64,000 nt of DNA from Lepidostoma basale. Its lineage: Eukaryota > Arthropoda > Insecta > Trichoptera > Lepidostomatidae. The notes under the pieces were generated by a model, which worked only from the letters and a program-made list of their open reading frames with translations, was not told where the DNA came from and did no database searches. Each line of letters begins with the position of its first letter. Within the stretch, counting starts at the first letter, position 1. The DNA is taken from positions 62,001 through 126,000 of the forward strand of contig JAHDVF020001361.1 of NCBI GenBank assembly GCA_022606425.2, read 5' to 3'. The translations under genes and the position numbers were made by a program. Positions 29,040-39,732 of this stretch are shown piece after piece.

Positions 29040-29690
29040 CACTGAATCCAGGAGCCTGGATAAGACCTGACTCCTAAGTTGTCCTGAAATACTTCTCTCG
29101 GTTCCTCTACATTCATACATCGTGTCATGCACGCATGTTGATTTCTCCGACTCCTTACGTGACCGGCATTCAATATTTGATTAATTTGATCGTGCCACGT
29201 TTTCTTTGACTTTCCTCTATTTCTAGCTCCGTTCACTTCATTTACATTCTTCACCATTCTATCTTTACTCATTCTTTCCATGTGTCCAAACCATTTTAAC
29301 GACCCTTTCATTATTTTGTTCATAACAATTAATACAAATGAAAACGTCAGTTTTCTAGAAGTTTTATTATATTTTTATATTTTATGGGAATGACATGTTT
29401 CGCCCTTCTAAGGCATTATCAAATGTCAGACATTTGATATAATAAAACTTCTAGAAAACTGACGTTTTCATTCGATTTAATTAATTAATATGGAGTTTTA
29501 CATCATTGTTCAAGAAACAAAAAATATATTGTTCATAACACTTTCATTTGCACCGCATTCACTTCTTATATTTACATTTGACACTCTATCATATACAGAT
29601 TTATCACACATTCGTCTTGGAGATCTCATTTCTACTGCATTTATTCTAATTTCATCCTTCATTTACCAGTTCTATGCTTCGTGATTGTAT
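29040..29690 (-). mobile_element. LINE-A copy split by an H4 element
   Basis: Two collinear halves: 29080..29327 (NKIMKGSLKWFGHMERMSKD, RNRGKSKKTWHDQINQILNA, GHVRSRRNQHACMTRCMNVE) and 29541..29690 (complement of the ISNAD/RINAVEMRS part). The halves abut after removing the inserted H4 element and one copy of its target duplication. It fills most of TMEM68 intron 4. Confidence 0.85.
29328..29528 (-). mobile_element. H4 palindromic hammerhead-bearing element, complete copy
   Basis: A 201-bp insert flanked by TTGTTCATAACA on both sides (29316-29327, 29529-29540). One end begins ATTAATACAAATGAAAACGT, the other finishes GTTCAAGAAACAAAAAATAT. The palindromic arms share ACTTCTAGAAAACTGACGTT. On the minus strand the centre reads TTGATAA, T, GCCTT/AGGGC stem, GAAA, CATG, TC: a hammerhead order with two core substitutions. 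The 12-bp duplication indicates integration by a retrotransposition-type mechanism rather than a TA-targeting cut-and-paste one. Confidence 0.75.
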
Positions 29691-29764
29691 AGTTAATTCT
29701 AATAACATCGATTTAAATCCTTGGCGTTGGTCTTTATAAGGGATATGAAGGATGTTATACGCAC

Positions 29765-29929
29765 CAGGAATTTTGAAGAGCAACCTATCGGCCACCGTGT
29801 GGATAAGCTTGTTCTTGTAGAGGTAGACCTTGGACAGGAAGTAGTACATGTCCACTGGCAGGGCCCCGTGGTAGAATATGAACAGCACCGGCGTTGTGGG
29901 GATCGTCTCTATCCCAGTTACCTCGTAAC
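29765..29929 (-). CDS. TMEM68: TMEM68-like exon 4
   Basis: 165 bp; acceptor GTCTCCTCACAG, donor ATTCCTG|GTGCGT. It encodes GYEVTGIETIPTTPVLFIFY, HGALPVDMYYFLSKVYLYKN, KLIHTVADRLLFKIP. His126 and Asp132 (HGALPVD) form the H-x5-D catalytic motif of this family. VADRLLFKIPG is a TMEM68 hallmark. Confidence 0.93.
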
Positions 29930-30069
29930 CTGTGAGGAGACACATCATTCGTTTATTTTTTACATCACACAAACGAGACGTAACAAACGACATTTAGGCG
30001 AATAAAAATTCCAATAACATGGTAAGAATCAACATATCTATGAGAGTAGGCTGACATTTCGTGCACATA

Positions 30070-30735
30070 TAGAGAGGATTTGTGACATTGCACTGAGGAT
30101 GTTGGGCTTCATCATTCGGACCGGAAGAGTTTTCAGAGATCCCAATGTGCTCAGAGTCCTATACAACGCATTGGTTCGGAGCAGACTCGAAAGTGGTTCT
30201 GTGATATGGAGTCCTCACGAGGCGAGACATTCCGTTATGCTGGAGAGGGTTCAGAAAAAAATTCTAAGGTATCTCTACATGAGGGAGTATGGTAGCTATC
30301 CGTGGCTCTATCCCACGTAATTTTTTTAGGAATGCTCGGAACCAATTCTTTACAGCTTCGAAGAGATGGGTATCTCATTACCCATTTCTTTAAATTAATC
30401 AGGGGATATTTCGAGAACTCGGCCGTGCTAGAGGGTGTTGGTCTTTTTGTCCCTGATAGATTTCTCCGACAGCGACAGCATAGATTGTTTTAACTACCGG
30501 CCACCAAAACCAATCTGCCTCTGGTGACACCGGTGGGAAGAGCAATTAGTCTGCTGAATGCGGTCTCCTCGGAGATCGATGTCTATCATATAAGTGAAAT
30601 ACTCTTGACTTTAGACAAATACTCTTGACTTTAGAAAGTATCTTGTCTTCCTAATGTCGAACCATTCTAATGCGTTCCTGGTACTATGTTGTATTTTTAT
30701 AATATTTTACCTGTACTCAATAGTGCCTTAAACAT
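30070..30735 (+). mobile_element. LINE-B copy in TMEM68 intron 3
   Basis: It encodes IERICDIALRMLGFIIRTGR, VFRDPNVLRVLYNALVRSRL, SVIWSPHEARHSVMLERVQK, KILRYLYMREYGSYPWLYPT, then SLQLRRDGYLITHFFKLIRG and PVGRAISLLNAVSSEID, followed by the LINE-B 3' UTR (GCGTTCCTGGTACTATGTTG). The end is truncated at AAACATTTTGC without a TGATT tail. Confidence 0.85.
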
Positions 30736-30877
30736 TTTGCTGAATGGAGAATGCTGTATTACATAGAGCGATCGCTTAACCCAACCAATGACAGGTCATA
30801 AGTCCTGTAAACGCCTGGACTTAAACCAAGAGAACAAGGAAAGGTACAGGTATGTTGGTGAGAGACAAAGTATTCAC

Positions 30878-30969
30878 CGTGCCATAGCCAGCCGTGAGCG
30901 TCCCACAGCGCAGCCACCACCTTGGTTCCCCTCTCCCTCCAGTCTGTAGTGGATCCCACCAGGTCCTGC
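30878..30969 (-). CDS. TMEM68: TMEM68-like exon 3
   Basis: 92 bp; acceptor TTTTCTTTCCAG, donor TGGCACG|GTGAAT. It encodes (R)QDLVGSTTDWRERGTKVVAA LWDAHGWLWH(G), residues 75-106, matching the conserved WDG/ARKTVATLWDGHAAVWHG-type segment just before the catalytic domain. Confidence 0.9.
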
Positions 30970-31064
30970 CTGGAAAGAAAAGAAAACAAAATTTACTATT
31001 TTTCAATTGGATCCTCTATAAAAACACAGGGTTACAAAAAATCACATTTATTATATAAATTCTC

Positions 31065-31510
31065 TCTTCTTCTTCTTCAAGTGCCCTGTCGGGTCCCCCC
31101 AACGTTGACGATCACCTCAGTGAACCTGTCCCTGTCCTGCGCCGCTCGGAACAGCTCCTCCACACTTCGGATGCCGGTCCACTCCATCACGTTTCGCAGC
31201 CAGGGTATTTGTCTCCTACCGGGCCATCGGCGTCCCTCAATTATCCCTTCCAATATCAGTTGGAGAAGGTGGTACTTTTCCCCACGCAGTATATGACCCA
31301 GATGTGAAATATTTCGAAACTTGATAGTTGATAACAGTTCCCTGTCAACTCTAGCTCGCCTCAGGACTTCGGTATTGGTAACCATGTCTGTCCAGGGAAC
31401 TCTGAGCATTTGACGATGGAGCCACATTTCAAATGCTTCCAGTCTGTTCATTGAGTTAAATTTCATGGTCCACGTTTCACATCCGTGCAATAAAAGAGAC
31501 CACACATGTG
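31065..31510 (-). mobile_element. LINE-C copy
   Basis: The minus strand is open for 142 codons: MWSLLLHGCETWTMKFNSMN, RLEAFEMWLHRQMLRVPWTD, LLSTIKFRNISHLGHILRGE, RWPGRRQIPWLRNVMEWTGI, stop, (GAA)n. It is close to the 22535 copy and begins slightly further upstream. Confidence 0.85.
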
Positions 31511-31574
31511 TGGTCTGTTTTATTGTTAATTACAATAAATAAATAAAAAATATTTTCCAAATTTTCCAAAGACT

Positions 31575-31690
31575 TTAAATCGGATGGAGATCTATGGAAC
31601 AGCACGCATGGCTTCTGATTCAGGGGACTTGGGTTCAACCCTGGATCAGATTTCTTCTTCATAAATTATAATGTAAATGCGATTGTTTTG
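31575..31690 (+). mobile_element. SINE-S1 copy, truncated
   Basis: GGCTTCTGATTCAGGGGACT, B-box GGGTTCAACCCTGG and the GATTTCTTCTTCATAA block match the complement of 15662..15855. Confidence 0.65.
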
Positions 31691-31696
31691 CCGGTT

Positions 31697-31825
31697 TTAC
31701 AATGAATTTTAATTATATAAAATTACAATCGTACCAAAAAAAAAAGGTTTGAGTATGCCCTAGCAAGGCGAAACAATTTTTTCACAAGTATTTATAATCT
31801 TATATAATTAAAATTCACTGAAGAC
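31697..31825. repeat. Palindrome with H4-like hammerhead remnant
   Basis: The outer arms GAATTTTAATTATATAA are inverted repeats. The right arm contains TATGCCCTAGCAAGGCGAAA followed by CAATTTTTTC, so stem II and GAAA are visible but no GTC. Confidence 0.5.
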
Positions 31826-31857
31826 AAAGCAAACGTTTACATTATAATTTAGAAAGG

Positions 31858-32310
31858 TGTTTTACATTTGGAGCTGGCATAAAAAGGATGGAAGTAGGAT
31901 AAATACCTTAGAAATGAGATCACTGAGAAGAATGTGCAGGAAAATGATATATGATAGAATACCGTACGACGAAATATGGAAAAAATGTAAAGCAGATGAT
32001 TGCATCATAAGTAAAATTAAAAAAGGATCCCTGAAATGGTTTGGACATATGGAACGAATAGACGAGAGAAGAACGATTAAAATGCTCTATACAAGCAGTG
32101 TAAGTGGAAAGAGAAGCCTGTAAGACTAAAGAAAGCATGGCATGACCAAATTAATCAAATACTGAAAGGTGGCCACATTTGAAGTCGGAAAAATCGACGA
32201 GCATGCATGTTACGATGTATGAATGTGGAGGAAGCTAGAGAGGTATGTCAGGACAGAACGGTATGACGGTCCATCCTCTCCGCCTACGGCATGATGGTTA
32301 ATTAGTTAGT
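31858..32310 (+). mobile_element. LINE-A2 copy
   Basis: It encodes WSWHKKDGSRINTLEMRSLR, RMCRKMIYDRIPYDEIWKKC, KADDCIISKIKKGSLKWFGH, MERIDERRTIKMLYTSSVSG, then in a shifted frame KKAWHDQINQILKGGHI and MLRCMNVEEAREVCQDRTV, ending GCATGATGGTTAATTAGTTA. Confidence 0.8.
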
Positions 32311-32584
32311 CATATTTTAAGTGCACCGTTTTGTAAAATCAATTACTCCAAGGGCGCACTAGGAAAAGACTGACCGAACCATGCAGTTTTTAGAAATTTC
32401 TTTAATTAAACGTCACTATCCTCATGCTTAGTACTAACATGGAGGCTATTCCACGCCAATGGATTAATCCACAATACTTCCATCTTCCTTTTGCCAGTTC
32501 CACGACAGAGTAAAAAATGACACATTACGAATTTTCTTACAATCAAAATATTTCTTTTGCATGAAAATTTTAAATATAAATGTT

Positions 32585-32925
32585 TCATCATTCATCATCA
32601 GCCGTCTGTCATCCACTGCTGAATGTAGGCCTCTCCCAAAGCCCTCCACCGCCCCCTATCCATTGCCGCTCCCATCCATCCATGTCCAGCAATCCTCTTC
32701 AGATCGTCGGTCCAGCGGGCAGGGGGACGTCCAACTCTACGGAATCCTGTACGCGGTCTCCACTCCAGAACCCGTCTTCCCCATCGGCTGTCGGTTCTCC
32801 GACAGATATGGCCAGCCCACCGCCACTTCAGCCCGCCTATCCGTAGAGCCACCTCAGTCACCTTGGTTTGTTGTCGAATAAATTCGTTTCTAAATCTATC
32901 CCTCAAGGTTATTCCAATATAAATG
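32585..32925 (-). mobile_element. LINE-E 3' fragment
   Basis: The minus strand reads ITLRDRFRNEFIRQQTKVTE, VALRIGGLKWRWAGHICRRT, DSRWGRRVLEWRPRTGFRRV, GRPPARWTDDLKRIAGHGWM, GRWRALGEAYIQQWMTDG, stop. The frame is intact over about 110 codons. Confidence 0.85.
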
Positions 32926-33357
32926 TTTATGTGTATTAAATTTATGAAGCAAAGAGAGTTCAAACACCTGAATACATATTAAAAAACAAGGTTTATTCTA
33001 ATTTTAAATAATTATTTGTATCTCTCTATGGATCAAATACTAAACATAATACTTACTGAGATAACATAATAAAAAATAAAGAACTTTTTGATCCCTATAA
33101 AAACAAAAGATAGTGAAAATTCTAAATATATTAAATATTAATATTATATACGAGGTTTGATAAAAAAGAAGTGTAAATTTTTTCTTTGATCACAAGGGCC
33201 CCTAGTCCATTATGAGTTCTTGTCAAGAAGTCGTATGATCAATATGAAGTGTTATATTGAACGACGATTACGTGACAATATCTGTCTTGAGAGAACAGAT
33301 TTATGACCCAACAACTCTTGGATTTTGTAACACGATATTGCACCGGCTTACGCTTCA

Positions 33358-33600
33358 CTGCTTCATCTTTTTCTTTTCTAAGTGCCGTCTCCTCTGTGAA
33401 GGTTGACGATCATCAGGCCATATGGTGCTACTTCTGAACCATTGTTTTAAATTATGCAGCCAAGAGATTCTTCTCGGACCTGATCCTCTTCTTTCTGGTA
33501 TTTTTCCCTGAATTATCAGTTGTAGGATTTGGTATTTTTTTCCTCTCATTACACGTTACCAAAGTATTGCAGTTTCCTTGTTTTTACACTGTCGAGCAAA
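33358..33600 (-). mobile_element. LINE-C fragment within mariner
   Basis: The minus strand gives MRGKKYQILQLIIQGKIPER, RGSGPRRISWLHNLKQWFRS, then a diverged end with a GAAAAG tail. Confidence 0.7.
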
Positions 33601-33622
33601 TCTGACACAAGTCAACTCAATT

Positions 33623-33870
33623 GGCGACCTTCGTGGCCGAGTGGTAAGTGCATTGACTGCCACCCGAAGGTTCTGGGTTCGATTCCCTGTAAGGGCAGTG
33701 TGATTGTCTTTGGTCTGGTGTAGAATTCACGTGACAATAAAATGGCGATAGATTAGCTACCTATCACATGTCACGAGAATCACTATGATATCTATAATAC
33801 TCTTTACATTGATTTGGCTCATGCTGTCATGATGTAAAGAGCGATTCAACAAAATAATAATAATAATAAA
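33623..33870 (+). mobile_element. SINE-S2 copy, near full length
   Basis: CGACCTTCGTGGCCGAGTGG (A-box), GGGTTCGATTCCCTG (B-box), the whole body, and an AATAATAATAAT tail. It lacks part of the CACACTGTC block. Confidence 0.85.
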
Positions 33871-34034
33871 TATTCATTAGAATACAATCATTTGAACTCT
33901 GGATATATAGAAAAATACTTCAAAAAAATTGGTGAGATTGTTCACGGTTTATTAAAAAAAAAAAAATTATTGACAAAAACATGACTACAGTACTGCAGCA
34001 GTCTCTGTATTCTCTTTATTTAAATATCTGTGAC

Positions 34035-34395
34035 TTCCATCTCTTTCTGATCAAAACTGGATTGAAAGGACAATGTTTTGACACCATAGATGAGATAAAC
34101 ATCGTGGGTAGAACCCTTAGAGATAGGATATCTAACAGAGAGATTCGCAGAGCCTGAAATATAGAATGACAATATGGGATGGAGCAGGCAAAGAAGATGA
34201 TTCTGGAAAGAACACATTGAGAGGATGGACCCAGCGAGGAATCCCAAGATCATAATGGACAAAACTCTAGAGGGTTGTTGACCACCAGGATGACAACCAA
34301 AGAGATGGAGAGAAAGTTAGACATCTTCATCACACAAATAAAATTGATATCCTGTCTGAACAGATCACAAGATCAATAGGAAGAAGAAGAAGAGA
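34035..34395 (+). mobile_element. LINE-G fragment
   Basis: It contains GRTLRDRISNREIRRA, GWSRQRR-like, HIERMDPARNPKIIMDKTLE and KLHHTNKIDILSEQITRSIG in three frames, in the same order as 13130..13640 inverted, ending GAAGAAGAAG. Confidence 0.7.
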
Positions 34396-34532
34396 TGAAT
34401 TCAAATTCTTAGGAGTAGCTGAACACCATCTAAAAAAACAAGTTTGTGCCGTGTTTTCAAGAATGGAAAAAATTGTGATATAAGCGTATTATATCTGACT
34501 ACTTTAAGGAAAACAAAATCTAAGTTGATGAA

Positions 34533-34905
34533 AAACTAACTAACCATCATACCGTTTCCCCAAAGGGGTAGGCAGAAAGAATGAACTGCTACACTTTTCT
34601 TTCCTGACATACTTCTCACCTTTCCTCAACATTCATACATCGTGTCATGCACGCGCGTCGATTTCTCCAACACCTCACGTGGCCGACAGTCAATATTTGA
34701 TTTATTGACCGTGCCATGTTTTCCTCGGTCTTGTGATCAAACCATCTTAATATTTCTTTCATTATTTTGTTCATAACGCTTTTCATTCGACATACCATAA
34801 ACAGATTTTCCACACATTTGTCTAAGAGATCTCATTTCTACTGCATTTATTCTACTTTCATCCTTCTTTTCCCAGCTCCATGCTTTGCTTCCATACATAA
34901 GGGAT
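34533..34905 (-). mobile_element. LINE-A insertion with 12-bp duplication
   Basis: TAAGTTGATGAA stands on both sides (34521-34532, 34906-34917). The tail AACTAACTAACCATCATACC is at the left and the copy is truncated in YGSKAW-GKKDES at the right. It interrupts the 3' UTR of the mariner remnant. Confidence 0.85.
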
Positions 34906-35221
34906 TAAGTTGATGAATAAATTAATATATATTTATTTTCATAAACAATAATTATCCTATCTTTTTTATCAAGCCTCGTACATATATACGCGTATATATA
35001 TAATATAAGTAAATGACCTCTAAAACCACAAGGATAGTTGACCTCCGCTATATAGGGTGTTCGTAAATATCAGATATGTCACTTTATCATCTTTATCAGT
35101 ATAAATGAAATGTATATTTTTTATTTTTAAGTGAAGATAAAGTCTAAAATACATAATTTGGTACTAGTATTTGAAAATTCAATGGATAAAAAGAGTTGCG
35201 AGAGAAAACCATAAAAAAAAA

Positions 35222-35310
35222 CAAAGATGGTGTACTTGTACCGACCCTTATGTTTAGAATAAATGTGATGGAAATGAGATCTACAAGAGAAAAGTGTGGT
35301 GTCTCATTAT
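35222..35310 (+). mobile_element. LINE-A scrap
   Basis: GATGGTGTACTTGTACCGAC and the following RINVMEMRSTREKCGVS-like frame are a short internal piece with a deletion. Confidence 0.55.
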
Positions 35311-35356
35311 ATAATAATGAATTGGATACTTTATAGAGCGCCACTTTTATGAATTA

Positions 35357-35576
35357 AGGCAGAAACATACTATTAACACGCCACGCCACCCGATGCCACG
35401 TGATGCGTGTTGAGTCGAATCAAATTGTATTGTTTTCTACGGACAGAATCACACTATGAACACCCGACGCGACGCCATGCGCGCACACGCCACCCGATCC
35501 AGACGAGTTTGATCGACGTGTTGCCGATGGTGGGAGTAAACACGCCACGTCGCGTGTTAATAGTATGTTTCTGCCT
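35357..35576. mobile_element. PIF/Harbinger-type MITE
   Basis: The ends are AGGCAGAAACATACTATTAA and its exact complement, extending about 26 bp. TTA is duplicated at 35354-35356 and 35577-35579. TTA target sites are typical of PIF/Harbinger. The 220-bp interior is CG-rich with further CACGCCAC/GTGGCGTG-type inverted motifs and no coding frame. Confidence 0.8.
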
Positions 35577-35839
35577 TTACTCATCTCATGGGCGCTGTAG
35601 AAAATGCTCCGTTTTATGAAGTAGTTAAAAATAAACATATTTAGAATGAGGGCTGCACCCAACGCAGTCGATCAACCCTTCTTATCAGGAAAGGATAATC
35701 TGAAAAGGTGCGTTTTGAGATCTAAACTCATACACTGATTCTCAATGCACTTAGCTAGATAGATCGTGCAATGCTTTATTTTTTTTCGTATCAGCCATCA
35801 TACACTGCTGAATGTAGGTCTCTCAAAGCACATGATTAG

Positions 35840-35935
35840 GCCAAAAACCGTATCATGTATGTACGTCAATTTCTTGGACTCCTCAGATTTTATATTTGAT
35901 TGATTTGATCGTGCCATGTTTTCCTCGGTATTCCT
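35840..35935 (-). mobile_element. LINE-A scrap
   Basis: The complement of the TRGNTEENMARSNQSNIKSE-like segment: GATTTGATCGTGCCATGTTT is the marker. 35936..36360 next to it holds nothing I can assign. Confidence 0.5.
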
Positions 35936-36364
35936 CAAATGCAAGTTTATTAAATAAAAAATTAAAGAACAGTACGGTTGTATAATATGAAATCATAACA
36001 ATAACTTGATGACCAATTGACCACGATTCTGTGTTCTAAGAACTTTTAGATAAAACTATTGTGTATCAACGCTTGCGGAGGAGATAGCGCCGTGTCACGA
36101 TAGCGGATAATCAGAAATGTCATTCTATACGGTTCAGACCTCGCTCGTATTGTGGATGGTGACCTTTGATTCGAGATTTCAGGGGTCACGGATTAGAGAA
36201 AAAAAAATCACAAAAAATTCTAATATAAACACACAATACAATAATGTTCATATCATTGAAAATACTTTGTATTTATCACCGCTGCCAATAGAACACTGAA
36301 GAATATGATTAATATTAGTTGTCTAATGTTGGACATAGAAACGAAGTTGAGTTTTAAAAAGATC

Positions 36365-36830
36365 ATCTATGTCTTCCTTCTTCGAGTGCCATGTCAGGTC
36401 CCCCCGACGTCGGCTATCACCCTCGCGTAGGTCTCTCTGTCCTGTGACAAACGGAACAACTCCCCTGCCCCCTGAATTCCGGTCATCTGGGGTCTTGATA
36501 TTCACGAGCCAGGACATCTGGGGTCTTCCCACACCGCGCCTACCCTTGATCTTCCCTTTCATGATGAGGTGCAGCAGATCGTATTTCTTGTTGCAGAGAA
36601 TGTGTTCCAAATATGCCATCTTTCTAGACTTCACATCAGAAAACAATTCTCTTCCTACTCTGGCTCTATGTAGCACCTCATTGTTGGTGACCATATCAGT
36701 CCATGAGATCCGCAACATTCTGCGATGGAGCCACAGTTCACTTTGAGGGTCCAGGTCTCCACTCCGTATAGTAATATGGACCAAATATAGCACTTGACCA
36801 TCCTCTGTCTCAATTTTAAGTTGATATTGT
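36365..36830 (-). mobile_element. LINE-C (second subtype) copy
   Basis: The minus strand reads ELWLHRRMLRISWTDMVTNN, EVLHRARVGRELFSDVKSRK, MAYLEHILCNKKYDLLHLIM, KGKIKGRRGVGRPQMSWLVN, then GDSRRRGDLTWHSKKE and a GAAGGAAG end. A FKMRKWLHRR-type beginning is deleted. Confidence 0.85.
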
Positions 36831-36894
36831 CATCAAATATCTATGACTAAAAAGTTTTCTGTGAAATTCAGACTCCTTCAGATTGTTTGAAACT

Positions 36895-37690
36895 TCAGTG
36901 TGACATTCAGAGCATAATACTCTTCTTCATCCTAGCCTTCGGCTCTTCTTGTATGGCCTCTCCAGGACTGTCTGTCCTGGGTGGCATTTGGTGCAATTCA
37001 ATCTCTTCAGAGTCCTTTGAATAACTCCCATCCGTGTCAGCTTGGGCCTACCACGTCCCCTGGGTCGCTGGTCCGCTTCCATTAACTCCTTGTAGCATGG
37101 TCAGCTGGGTGCCGCATGATGTGGCCATATCATCTAATATGGTCCTCCTCAAGTTTATCCTAGATTGCCCTCACTCTAAAACTGCTGTGAATGTGTATGT
37201 TCTTAATGTGGTCAAACAACGTTACTCCGCCTGCCAATTTATCCTATTGCCCTATTTTGGTCAACATTCCGAACCGTAGGTCATGGCAAGTCGCACAGCC
37301 GCCTTGTATACCTTTCCCTTTATGTGGATCGGCATTCGCTTGTCATAGAGCACTCCCGATAACTACTCGTATCGCCACTTCATCCATCCAGTATTTATTA
37401 TGTTGGTAATGTTGGCGTCTACTGTCCTGTTATTGCGAATAATTGATCCCAGGTACCTGAAAATAATCACCTTCCTCAAGGCATCCAGGATGTATACAAT
37501 GCCACGATCATTGGAGCCGCTAAAGCAGCAATGCATTACTTCGGTTTTCCGGCAGCTAATTCGCAATCCGGCTCCCACCAGGAATGCTCTCCTCTCCTCG
37601 ATCATTAGTTGCAGATCCTCCCGTTCTTTGCTGATGAGAACAATGTCATCCGCATACAGGCTTAATATTATATTCTTTACTGAATGAAAA
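36895..37690 (-). mobile_element. LINE-I fragment retaining a YADD box
   Basis: The minus strand includes LSLYADDIVLISKERED, LQLMIEERRAFLVGAGLRIS, CRKTEVMHCCFSGSNDRGIV, RKVIIFRYLGSIIRNN and ANITNIINTGWMKWRYE, then frameshifted MPIHIKGKVYKAAV and MTYGSEC. YADD is the reverse-transcriptase active site. This is the only trace of this family in the window. Confidence 0.75.
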
Positions 37691-38415
37691 TAATTTTTTA
37701 TAATTCTTGATATGAATTATTCAGGGATTAATATGATTAAAATGCCGAGCATTAAGGAGCTGCAATACTCCCCACACGTTTCAAAATGAATGTTTGAAAT
37801 CGAAAAATGGAATATTCATGGGATATTGCTTCAGCTTACAACAATTAATGTCAAAAGAGATAATATTTTGAACTATTTGAAAAATAAACAAGCGAGCAAG
37901 AATGCTACTTACGGAAAATGGTTAAGAACGACTGAAGCATTATTTGACAAAACACCCAATCAACTATTTGACATAACAACGACATAACACCCTAACAAGT
38001 CAGTTTGTCTTCCTGATGCTCCGAATATTATAGTAGCGAAAGTGTGACGTAAATAGTTGTATGGCACTTCGCTTACTGTTACCAAACGATAAAACCCGAG
38101 ACATACAATTGTATAATATTTCACGCTGTCGCACATACATATATAGATATAGTGAGATGAGACGTGAATACCGCATTTTGCAGACGATAAGACGTATCGG
38201 ACCATAAGACGCACCCCCAATTTTTGGTTGAATGTCCATAGTAAAAAAGTGCATCTTATGGTCCGAAAAATACAGTTATGAGCAAGACAATCATTATTAA
38301 CAAGTTTGAATGTGTGAGTGATTCATCTCCGATTTTCGATAAAATACTTATTCCTTGCCTAAAAATAATTAAATACAATTATTTCAATGTATTCGCAAAC
38401 GTAAGGTATATGAAA
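37691..38415. other. Unassigned, with an inverted-repeat end near 38153..38277
   Basis: GGACCATAAGACGCACCCCC and the facing GTGCATCTTATGGTCCGAAA form inverted repeats about 20-30 bp long, of a type common in DNA-transposon ends. No other feature is seen. Confidence 0.45.
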
Positions 38416-38954
38416 AATCTTGACCCAGTAATATTATGTATGTCAATGATGTGAACGGAGCAAAAAATCGTGTAAGTTCGAGGAAAACGTAGCACAAACA
38501 AATAGATTTAAATTTTATTTATCGACCCTACCGTGAGGCTTATTGACATTTATAATTTTTAATTTCTGTATCACAAAAAAATATTTTTTTTATTAATTTT
38601 TTTATTCGTTAAGTTTTTAAGAAGCGAGAAAAAAACTTTAATATTATTTAACGTGTCTTATCTGCGCCAGACGATCGATGCGTCGACTAAAACATTTCAA
38701 AAGATAATGAATAATATTTCATAATACACGGGTCGACAACCGTTGACCAGCGTACATTTTTGTACGTTTTCTGTAATATTCATATGAATCAATTCGTAAA
38801 AAATACTATTAAGATGTTCTGAACAAATGGAAATAATGTAAACGTTGACAATGTGAATATAGCACGAAATCGAAGGGAGAATTTGCCATGAGCAAATTTA
38901 CGATTTATGTCGGTTTTTATTATAAAAATAATTTAATTCTCTTTTCTGGAATAA

Positions 38955-39500
38955 ATACCTTAAATCATGTTCACAGCGGACGGCCGGGTGTATAGTGACG
39001 TCGAAAGAAGGGTTGGTGCGGTTAACAAAGTGAATGGAGCTTTATAAATAGTTATTGAAAACAAAAATTTATCAATGAAAGCGAAAACGGCAATCCTTAT
39101 GTATGGAAGCGGAGTATGGAAGGATGAGAGCAGAATAAATGGGGTAAAGATAAGATCCCTAAGACGTATGTGTGGTAGAACGATGTACGACAGAATTTCA
39201 AATGCTGATATAAGAAAGGAGTGTAGAGCGGAAGAAGGTATTATGAACAAAATTCAACAAGTTGGTTCGGACATATGGAGCGCATGGATGGAGAAAGAAT
39301 GGTCAAGAAAGTATACGTTAATGATGTAAATGGAGTACGGAGTCGAGGCAGACCGAGGAAAACATGACCAAAATAATTCAATTTCAAAGGTTGGTCATGT
39401 CAAAAGTCGGAAAAATCGACGTGCGTGTATGAGAATGTGGAGGAATCTAGAGAGGTGGGATTCTCTCTACCTACTCCTGCGGAGAAACGGCGTGATGGTT
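38955..39500 (+). mobile_element. LINE-A copy, internally deleted
   Basis: It encodes ERRVGAVNKVNGAL, SMKAKTAILMYGSGVWKDES, RINGVKIRSLRRMCGRTMYD, RISNADIRKECRAEEGIMNK, then frameshifted MERMDGERMVKKVYVNDVNG and a diverged end GGCGTGATGGTTTG. Earlier scraps of the family lie at 38420-38520 and 38790-38890. Confidence 0.75.
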
Positions 39501-39732
39501 TGATTTTTGTTTGTTCAGTAGTTTATTTGGGAAAAATTCATCATTTTATATAGGTAAAACAAAGCGCAACATTAATTGAATAATGAAAGAGAACGATATC
39601 AACATTCGTCATTGACATCATCCTTATAAATCTATGTTAACTTCTTGGAGTTAATTTCGAAGTAGATATATCATGAAATAAAATTTAAGAACTCAAATAA
39701 ATGAGACAGTGAATTTAAATTCAATTTCCATG

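Larger units (their letters stand above)
33151..34978 (+). mobile_element. Mariner remnant inflated by four nested insertions
   Basis: The left end CGAGGTTTGATAAAAAAGAA and the right end (complement) CGAGGCTTGATAAAAAAGAT are both bordered by TA. After the left end an internally deleted transposase gives WIL-stop-HD-APAY (the HDNAP catalytic region) at about 33330. Near 34450-34520 the C-terminus appears as FQEWKK...YKRIISDYFKENKI. LINE-C, SINE-S2, LINE-G and LINE-A lie between. Confidence 0.7.
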
